In this document: piece after piece, positions 50,433-56,146 of the stretch | Position numbering within the stretch: the first letter of the stretch is position 1 | Layout: every line of letters starts with the position of its first letter | Source: Streptomyces sp. H39-S7 | Lineage (GTDB): Bacteria > Actinomycetota > Actinomycetes > Streptomycetales > Streptomycetaceae | DNA: 56,146 nucleotides | Direction of reading: 5' to 3' | Assembly: GCF_027158205.1 (NCBI RefSeq) | Contig: NZ_JAPVLU010000053.1 | Span: 1 to 56,146 of the forward strand | Notes under the pieces: model-generated | Told to the model about the DNA's origin: nothing | What the model saw: the letters and a program-made list of their open reading frames with translations, nothing else | The model's database searches: none | Program-made: the position numbers and the translations under genes

Positions 50433-51464
50433 ATGGCTGAATCCGAGCAGCAGTCCGAGCAGCAGGAAGGCATGGACCGGCGAGGTCTCGCCGCCGCTTT
50501 CGTCAACGAGGTCAGGCAGCCGGGGAGTCGGCCGCGGATGCTGCCGCGGGCCTGGGCGGTCGGCATCATCGTGGCGGTGGTCGGCGCCGGAGCGGTCGGG
50601 GTCGGCATGATGGCCGCGAACGGTGGCTCCGGGGACGGCAAGGATCCCGTCAACGCGGCGGCGAAGAAGCCCGCGACCGGACCGGGCAGCCCCTCGGCGG
50701 CCCAGAAGTACCCGGCGCAGCCGTCGAACGGCGGATCGGGCGGTGCCGGCGGCACCGGGCCCGGCCCCGCCATCCCCGGCACGGTCGACGGCCCCGGCGT
50801 CCCGGTCCCGGCGGGCGGCGCCGACGCCACCGTCCCCGGCGCTCCGTTCCCCGCCACGGGGCCCGCCACGGGCCCCCGCCCGAGCACCACCACGGGCGCC
50901 CCGCAGGCCAACCGGAACACCTTGGTCGTGCGGAAGGCCGCCTACACCGCGGTGGCCGGCTACGGCTGCGCCAAGACCGACACGTACGGCTTCGCCGAGC
51001 ACGGCCGCAACAGCGACGGGCTCAAGGGGTGGTACACGGTGAAGAGCGGCGGATGGAAGGCCGACGGCTGCAACGGGCAGTTCGACGCGATGCCGATGTC
51101 GGGTTCCGCCACCAAGGACGACAAGGACAACTACGCCACCTGGTACTTCCGGCCGGTGTCGGTGCTCACCAAGGGGACCTGCCAGGTCCAGATCTACGTC
51201 CCCAATGACAAGGACATCACCCACGTCGGCGGGAACCCCGCCCACTTCGAGGTGTTCAACTCCTTCAGCCTGTCCGACAAGCCGATCCACGACTTCGACA
51301 TGTCCCAGTCCGGACGTCTGGGGACCTGGGTGCAGGTGGGCTCCTTCCCCATCACCAAGGGACTGCTGATGATCAAACTGGACAGCCGGGGACAGGACTG
51401 GCACGGCGGCACGGAGACCCACGCGCACCTGGCCGTCACCCAGATGCGGGCGACCTGCAACTGA
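50433..51464 (+). CDS. Single-pass membrane protein with extracellular domain, T7SS locus B
   Basis: This 343-aa protein has a cytoplasmic N-terminus of about 40 residues, one membrane segment (about 42-62, VGIIVAVVGAGAVGVGMMA), a long Gly/Pro/Ala-rich linker to about 165, and a C-terminal domain of about 175 residues with two conserved-looking Cys near YGCAKTDTYGFAEHGRN and GWKADGCNGQFDAMPM. I do not recognise the domain; it resembles a secreted galactose-binding or translocated domain. It precedes the beta-helix/AAA gene by 66 bases on the same strand. The other such ATPase also has a single-pass linker protein beside it. Confidence 0.82.
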   Translation: MAESEQQSEQQEGMDRRGLAAAFVNEVRQPGSRPRMLPRAWAVGIIVAVVGAGAVGVGMMAANGGSGDGKDPVNAAAKKPATGPGSPSAAQKYPAQPSNGGSGGAGGTGPGPAIPGTVDGPGVPVPAGGADATVPGAPFPATGPATGPRPSTTTGAPQANRNTLVVRKAAYTAVAGYGCAKTDTYGFAEHGRNSDGLKGWYTVKSGGWKADGCNGQFDAMPMSGSATKDDKDNYATWYFRPVSVLTKGTCQVQIYVPNDKDITHVGGNPAHFEVFNSFSLSDKPIHDFDMSQSGRLGTWVQVGSFPITKGLLMIKLDSRGQDWHGGTETHAHLAVTQMRATCN

Positions 51465-51530
51465 CCCGCGACCGGTCACGTCGGACCGAGCCGTGACCGC
51501 CCCGCCCCGCGACCGATTGGACGGATCCGA

Positions 51531-54281
51531 GTGAGCCAGAAGTGGGTGCGGGTCGCCCAGCGCGGTTGGGGTGTGCAGCACACCATCGGCGCCGCGGTGC
51601 GCGGCGCCGCGGACGGCGCGACCGTCTCCGTCATGCCCGGGGAGTACCAGGAGAGCGTCCTGCTGGAGCGCGACGTGTCACTGGTGGCGGAGAAGGGCCC
51701 GGGCACGGTGCGGATCTCCCCCGCCCGGGGGCCCGCGCTCACCGTGTCCGCCGGCAGCCCCTCGGTACGGGGGCTGGTCCTGGCCGGCGCGGACCCGGCG
51801 GAGCCGGCCGTCGTCCTCAGCGGCGGCGCGCCCGTGCTCGACGGGTGCGAGGTCGTCGGCGGCCGGGTGGAGGTGACCGGACAGGCCGCCCCGACGCTGC
51901 GCGACTGCCGCGTCCACCGGGCCGCCGGCGCCGGTCTGCGACTGGCCGGGGACAGCCGGGCCGTCGTCGAGGAGTGCACGGTCGCGGACATCGACGGCAT
52001 CGGCGTCCAGGTCACCGAGGGCGCCGCCCCCGCCTTCCGCGCAACCTCGGTCGGTCCGGTCACCGCGGAGGGCCTGCACCTCGGCGGTACGCACGGCGGC
52101 ACGTTCGAGCGCTGCGAGGTGACCGGCAGCGGCGGCGCGGCCGTCCGCGTCGTCGGCGCGGCGGCCCCGCGCCTGCGCTCCTGCCGTCTGCACGGCAACC
52201 GGGCGGCGGGCGTCCACGTCTCGGCGGACACCCCCGTACCCCCCGCGTCCCCCGCGCCCGTCGCGGAAGGCGCGTCGGGAAGCGCAGCTGCGGACCGGGA
52301 CGCGGCCGACAGCGCCGCCGACGCGAGCGGAACGGTCCTGGAGGACTGCGAGATCTCCGGCACCGGAACGGCCGGCCTGCTCGCCGACAAGGACGCCCGC
52401 GTCCTGCTCCGCGACTGCCGGATCTCCCGCACCGGAGGGGCCGGGATCATCGCCGTCGACCGCAGCCGCCTGCGGCTGCACGCCACCACCACGGCCGACA
52501 CCGGCGACACCGGCCTCGCGCTGGGCGGCACGGTAGCGGTCCGCGCCGACGGCGGCGGATTCCTCCGCGCCACGGGCAACGGGGTGTACGCCGCCGGCGA
52601 CAGCGAACTGACGCTGACCGGCTGCGAGGTGGCCGACGCCGGATACAGCGGCATCCACCTCGGCGAGGGCGCCGGAGCGGTGCTGACCGACTGCCGGCTG
52701 CACGACACCCCCGAGCACGGGATCCGCGCCACCGGCAACTCCGTGCTGCGCGCGAAGGACACCGGCGTCGAACGGGCCAGGATGGCCGGCGTATCCGTGG
52801 AAGAACGCGCCGACGCCACGCTGCGCGGCTGCACGGTGAAGGGCACCGGCACCGGCGTACGCCTGCACACCCCGCACCGCCCGCTGCTCGACGACTGCGA
52901 GATCACCGCCACCGAGGGCACCGGCGTGGAGATCGGCCCGGGCACCGGAGCACTGCTGCACCGGACCCGGATCCACCACACCGGCGGGTCGGGGCTGCTC
53001 GCGGGGGCGGACAGCACGCCCGCCCTGGACGGCTGCGAGATCGCCGACACCCAGGGCAGCGGCATCGTGGTGCGCGCCGGTGCCCGTCCCGTCGTGCGGG
53101 GCACCTCGATCGCCCGCACGGCCAAGAACGGCGTGTACCAGGACGACGGTTCGCACGGCGTCCTGGAGGACTGCGCGCTCTCCGCCACCGGCTTCCCCGC
53201 CCTGTACGTCGGCAAGGGTGCCGACCCGGCGGTACGCCGCTGCCTGTTCCACGACACCGCCGAGGACGTCGCCGCGGCCGACGGGGCGGCCGCGGCGTTC
53301 GAGGACTGCCGCGCGGACCGGGTGAAGGTCTCCGCGCTGCCGGTCTCCGAACGCCGGACGGTGCCGGCCGGCCCGGCCGGCATCGCCCGCGCCCTGCCCG
53401 GAACCGCGGACGGCGACGGCGGCAGCCGGGAGAACGCCGCCGACCCCGATGAGACCACCGAGGAGTCATTGGAGACGCTGCTCGCGGAGCTGCACCGGCT
53501 GGTCGGCCTCGAACGGGTCAAGCGCGATGTCGGGACCATGGTGAACCTCATGCAACTGGTCCGCCGTCGCCAGGAGTTGGGTCTCCCGCCGCCACCCACC
53601 AGCAGGCACCTGGTGTTCGCCGGGAACCCCGGCACCGGCAAGACCACCGTGGCCCGGCTGTACGGGCGGATCCTGCACGCCCTGGGCATGCTCTCCAGCG
53701 GCCACCTGGTCGAGGCGGACCGCGGCGACCTGGTCGGCGAGTACGTCGGCCACACCGCGCCCAAGACCCAGGCCGTGTTCCGGCGGGCGCTGGGCGGGGT
53801 GCTCTTCATCGACGAGGCCTACGCGCTGGTGCCGCGCGGACAGGGCGGTGACTTCGGCCAGGAAGCCATCTCCACGCTGGTCAAACTGATGGAGGACCAC
53901 CGCGACGAGATCGTGGTCATCGCCGCCGGCTACCCCGGGGACATGCAGCGGTTCGTGGACGGCAACCCGGGTCTGGCCTCCCGGTTCACCCGCACGCTGA
54001 CCTTCGACGACTACCTCGGCACCGAACTGGTCGACATCGTCCGCCACCAGGCCGAGCAGCACCGCTACGACCTGCCGGAGGAGACCGTCGCCGCCCTGGC
54101 CGGCTACTTCACCGCGCTGCCGAGGGACGAGGGCTTCGGCAACGGCCGTACCGCACGGCAGGTCTTCCAGCGGATGACGGAACGGCACGCCCAGCGGGTG
54201 TCGGGTGTCGCCGACCTGACCGTCGAGGACCTGTCCCTCGTCCTGCCCGAGGACCTGCCGGAGCTGGGCGCGGCGATCTGA
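51531..54281 (+). CDS. Beta-helix/AAA ATPase fusion, EccA-like (T7SS locus B)
   Basis: This 916-aa protein is a paralogue of the locus A ATPase. Residues about 10-600 are a right-handed parallel beta-helix with short repeats (GNGVYAAGDSELTLTGCEVA and similar), residues 640-915 a CbxX/CfqX AAA ATPase: Walker A GNPGTGKTT near 697, Walker B FIDEAY near 759, NPGLASRF near 815, and the C-terminal lid GFGNGRTARQVF. A GTG start with GGA about 6 bases upstream is used. It is preceded by the single-pass membrane protein gene. Unlike its paralogue it overlaps no large effector gene in this window. Function is inferred from EccA. Confidence 0.9.
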   Translation: MSQKWVRVAQRGWGVQHTIGAAVRGAADGATVSVMPGEYQESVLLERDVSLVAEKGPGTVRISPARGPALTVSAGSPSVRGLVLAGADPAEPAVVLSGGAPVLDGCEVVGGRVEVTGQAAPTLRDCRVHRAAGAGLRLAGDSRAVVEECTVADIDGIGVQVTEGAAPAFRATSVGPVTAEGLHLGGTHGGTFERCEVTGSGGAAVRVVGAAAPRLRSCRLHGNRAAGVHVSADTPVPPASPAPVAEGASGSAAADRDAADSAADASGTVLEDCEISGTGTAGLLADKDARVLLRDCRISRTGGAGIIAVDRSRLRLHATTTADTGDTGLALGGTVAVRADGGGFLRATGNGVYAAGDSELTLTGCEVADAGYSGIHLGEGAGAVLTDCRLHDTPEHGIRATGNSVLRAKDTGVERARMAGVSVEERADATLRGCTVKGTGTGVRLHTPHRPLLDDCEITATEGTGVEIGPGTGALLHRTRIHHTGGSGLLAGADSTPALDGCEIADTQGSGIVVRAGARPVVRGTSIARTAKNGVYQDDGSHGVLEDCALSATGFPALYVGKGADPAVRRCLFHDTAEDVAAADGAAAAFEDCRADRVKVSALPVSERRTVPAGPAGIARALPGTADGDGGSRENAADPDETTEESLETLLAELHRLVGLERVKRDVGTMVNLMQLVRRRQELGLPPPPTSRHLVFAGNPGTGKTTVARLYGRILHALGMLSSGHLVEADRGDLVGEYVGHTAPKTQAVFRRALGGVLFIDEAYALVPRGQGGDFGQEAISTLVKLMEDHRDEIVVIAAGYPGDMQRFVDGNPGLASRFTRTLTFDDYLGTELVDIVRHQAEQHRYDLPEETVAALAGYFTALPRDEGFGNGRTARQVFQRMTERHAQRVSGVADLTVEDLSLVLPEDLPELGAAI

Positions 54282-54289
54282 CGCCGACG

Positions 54290-54331
54290 GGCGGCCCGGC
54301 CCGCCAGTCGCTGCGGGCGCGACGGGCCGCC
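54290..54331. terminator. Hairpin terminator
   Basis: GGCGGCCCG (54290-54298) and CGGGCCGCC (54323-54331) form a 9-base stem. It lies between the convergent beta-helix/AAA gene and the next T7SS protein gene. Confidence 0.55.
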
Positions 54332-54339
54332 AACGGTGG

Positions 54340-54963
54340 CTAGACCGACTTGGGGGACGGCGTGACGTCCGGCAGGATGGAGTTCCAGTCGGCGGAGGCG
54401 TACGCCTGGCCGGCCGTGTTCACCCGGCCGATGTAGGAGCCGACGGCCTCCACGGTGTCCGCGACCTGGCGGAGCGCGCGCGTGAGCTCGGGGCCGATGA
54501 TGGGGGCGAACTTGTGGGCCGCTTCCTGGACGGGCTTGTCGTACGACGTCTGGGGCCTCAGCGGCGCGGGGCCGGCGCCGCCGACGATGGCGGCCGGGTC
54601 GCTCCACATGACGGTGCTGGTGGCTTCCTGCCCCCAGAAGCTGGTGCTGGCCAGCACCGCATCGACCCGGGTGTGCAGGTCGTTGTACTTGTCCACCAGG
54701 ATCTTGGTGGAGTCCAGCATGGTCTGCTCGGTGCTCCGGATGGCCGCCAGGTTCACTGAGAGCGGCCCGTGGGCGACCGGGGTGACGGCCGGCGGCTGGC
54801 CGGGCGCCGGCGCGGCTCCGGCCTGACCGGTGAACGGGCCCGGAACGGTCCACAACATGGCCAGGTCCGGGTCAGCGAGCGGCGCCGCCGGGGTGGCGTC
54901 GTCGCCCCCCGAGGCGTTGGGATCCGGCTCCTTGTAAATGGGTGACTTCAGCGGTTCGACCAC
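54340..54963 (-). CDS. Putative T7SS substrate, WXG-like helical protein
   Basis: This 207-aa protein has a Pro/Ala-rich N-terminus (to about 75) and then a mainly helical domain: AAIRSTEQTMLDSTKILVDK, a turn with STSFWGQEATS, and a C-terminal helix RALRQVADTVEAVGSYIGRV. The build fits a WXG100-like hairpin with a proline-rich extension. A GTG start is used because GGAG lies 5 bases upstream. It is divergent from the next WXG100 gene (263 bases apart), so both may share a regulatory region. No export signal is seen. Confidence 0.75.
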   Translation of the reverse strand: MVEPLKSPIYKEPDPNASGGDDATPAAPLADPDLAMLWTVPGPFTGQAGAAPAPGQPPAVTPVAHGPLSVNLAAIRSTEQTMLDSTKILVDKYNDLHTRVDAVLASTSFWGQEATSTVMWSDPAAIVGGAGPAPLRPQTSYDKPVQEAAHKFAPIIGPELTRALRQVADTVEAVGSYIGRVNTAGQAYASADWNSILPDVTPSPKSV

Positions 54964-55226
54964 GATGACTCCGGTTCCTGGAGCGGAAACGGGCCCCGTG
55001 CGCCCGGACGGCGCGGAGGCCCGGCATGACGGGGCATGGGCGGGGCATGCCACGTGCCATCGTTCCGCAGCGCCGACCGGATGCGGGAGGTCCCCGTTAG
55101 GGGACGCCGGGATGCCAGAAAGCGGGGATGTCACGGCCCCGCGGCCGCTGCCTAGACTCCGCGGGAGCCAGCCGTACCGACCGGCGCGAACGCGAACGCG
55201 AACTCGATCATCTGGGAGTGCCTGCC

Positions 55227-55529
55227 GTGTCCTTCACCCTGCAGGAGTTCAAGATCGCTCTGCATGACCTTCAGGAGGCGGCCGAGACGGTGCGGCGCAA
55301 GAGCGAGGACATCCGGCAGGACATCGCGGAGATCAACGTGGCGCTGGCGGCGGTGGAACCGGGCTGGACCGGCCCGGCCGGCACCTCCTTCGCCGGGATC
55401 AAGAAGGTCTACGGCGACGACATGGAGGTGCTCACCTCCCTGCTGGAGGAGATGGTGCGGCGGATGCGGCACGCGTACTCCACCTACCACGCGATGGAAC
55501 TGGCCAACTACCGGAACGTCAGGTCCTGA
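55227..55529 (+). CDS. WXG100 protein
   Basis: This 100-aa WXG100 protein has helix 1 (LQEFKIALHDLQEAAETVRR), the turn EPGWTGPAGTSFAG with a W-T-G motif, and helix 2 (YGDDMEVLTSLLEEMVRRM). The GTG at 55227 has GGGAG 8 bases upstream; an in-frame GTG at 55218 would add three residues. It is followed by another WXG-like gene. Confidence 0.88.
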   Translation: MSFTLQEFKIALHDLQEAAETVRRKSEDIRQDIAEINVALAAVEPGWTGPAGTSFAGIKKVYGDDMEVLTSLLEEMVRRMRHAYSTYHAMELANYRNVRS

Positions 55530-55538
55530 GCATCCGGG

Positions 55539-55601
55539 CCCGATCGTCACGTCCCGGAACCCGCCCCGCCCCCGAACCCGATCGTCACGTCCCGGAACCC
55601 G
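55539..55601. repeat. Direct repeat, 25 bases, two copies
   Basis: CCCGATCGTCACGTCCCGGA plus ACCCG occurs at 55539-55563 and again at 55577-55601, 38 bases apart. A partial third piece (CCCGGAACCC) follows. It lies between two WXG100-type genes. Confidence 0.8.
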
Positions 55602-55660
55602 TCACACCCCGGAACCCCGGCACCGTCCGGGATGCCGTCACGTCCTGATGCGGAGAAGCC

Positions 55661-56146
55661 ATGTCCACGCCGCGGCCCCCGGCCGACTACAACGCCATCA
55701 CCATCACGGTGACCCCCGAGGACCTGCTGACCGCCGCGACCACGGCCTCCGCCGCGATCGTCCGCATCGTGCACAGTCTCAGCGACATCAACGGCACCTT
55801 GGGCGAACTCCAGTTGGGCTGGGCGGGAGACACCGCGAAGAAGGCCCAGGAGTTCTCCGACCAGTGGTCCGCCTGCATGACGGAGATGTTCGGCAGGAAG
55901 GACCACGCGGCGGACGGCATCCTCAACCGGCTGGTGGACGCGCTGGCCGGCGCGCGGGGCAACTACGACGCGACCGAGTCCTTCATCGCGGACAAGCTCT
56001 TCGGCCCCCTCACGACGGCGCTCACCTCCGCGCCGGTCCCCGGGGCCGCGCCACGGCCGGACGAGACGGGGAAGGACCCGGCCCTGACCGCCGTCAGCGA
56101 AACCTTCCGCTGCGCGCCACCACCGCCCGAGCGACCACCGAGAGGC
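55661..56146 (+). CDS. WXG100-like protein, truncated by window end
   Basis: An ATG at 55661 with CGGAGAAGCC just upstream opens 162 codons that run past the window end. The product has a helical hairpin of WXG100 type: helix 1 (LLTAATTASAAIVRIVHSLS), the turn ELQLGWAGDTAKKAQEFSD with Trp-Ala-Gly, and helix 2 (NRLVDALAGARGNYDATESF). A Pro/Ala-rich tail from about residue 118 makes it longer than a simple WXG100 protein, so it may be a fusion or effector. It lies in tandem with the gene that ends at 55529. Confidence 0.82.
   Translation, partial: MSTPRPPADYNAITITVTPEDLLTAATTASAAIVRIVHSLSDINGTLGELQLGWAGDTAKKAQEFSDQWSACMTEMFGRKDHAADGILNRLVDALAGARGNYDATESFIADKLFGPLTTALTSAPVPGAAPRPDETGKDPALTAVSETFRCAPPPPERPPRG

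Noticed and set aside
51476..53809. Minus-strand 777-codon frame opposite the second ATPase
   Set aside because: Antisense to a well-supported beta-helix/AAA gene; composition is Ser/Pro/Thr-rich shadow.
1..56146. Search for CRISPR arrays, tRNA, rRNA and insertion sequences
   Set aside because: No array of spaced repeats, no tRNA cloverleaf, no rRNA motif and no transposase was seen.

Overview
The window is very GC-rich (roughly 70 %), its genes have G or C at nearly every third codon position, GTG starts and 4-base GTGA/ATGA overlaps are common, and it encodes actinomycete-type proteins: Lsr2, EccC/EccD, WXG100 proteins, a sortase-E LAXTG protein and F420-type enzymes. It most likely comes from a Streptomyces or close relative chromosome. 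No rRNA, tRNA, CRISPR array or transposase was seen.

Layout. (1) 1-6885: an alpha-galactoside module. A ROK repressor, a lipoprotein sugar-binding protein and two permeases run leftwards, ending in a truncated secreted protein; a GH36 alpha-galactosidase is divergent. No transport ATPase is encoded, so a shared MsiK-type ATPase is presumed. (2) 6940-11624: a small hypothetical, an RsbW-like ATP-binding protein, an alpha/beta hydrolase with a cysteine nucleophile, a cold-shock protein, a ketopantoate-reductase-like enzyme and a membrane-anchored ricin-B lectin. (3) 11628-29209: type VII secretion (T7SS) locus A. It holds a beta-helix/EccA-type AAA ATPase translationally coupled to a 2109-aa T7SS effector, a Thr-rich putative substrate, a WXG100-size protein without WXG, EccC, a membrane partner and an ECF sigma factor. 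Sigma factor, membrane partner and EccC are chained by GTGA overlaps. (4) 29666-31958: a CE1758/CE1759-type luciferase-like monooxygenase and FMN reductase pair, and a deazaflavin nitroreductase. (5) 32554-37959: secreted polysaccharide hydrolases. GH76 mannanase plus SGNH hydrolase, and a divergent GH64 beta-1,3-glucanase, are both preceded by a TTGAC(A/G)-17-(-10) promoter with a LacI/CebR-like GAGCGCTC palindrome at the start point; a LAXTG wall protein lies between. (6) 38112-47018: mostly housekeeping genes, including a metallophosphoesterase, an M20 amidohydrolase, Lsr2, a PPC-domain protein, MarR, an ECF41 sigma factor and a macro domain. (7) 47223-56146: T7SS locus B, with two WXG100 proteins, EccD, an orphan LuxR-type regulator, a single-pass membrane protein, a second beta-helix/AAA ATPase and three more WXG-like proteins, the last cut by the window end.

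How it fits together. The two T7SS loci are complementary: EccC and the sigma factor are only in A, and EccD is only in B. EccB and MycP are not seen and may lie beyond position 56146. Each locus has one paralogue of an unusual ATPase in which a right-handed beta-helix of about 600 residues takes the place of the TPR domain found in mycobacterial EccA. In locus A this ATPase overlaps the giant effector gene by 4 bases, which suggests a dedicated effector-handling ATPase. This is the most novel part of the window.
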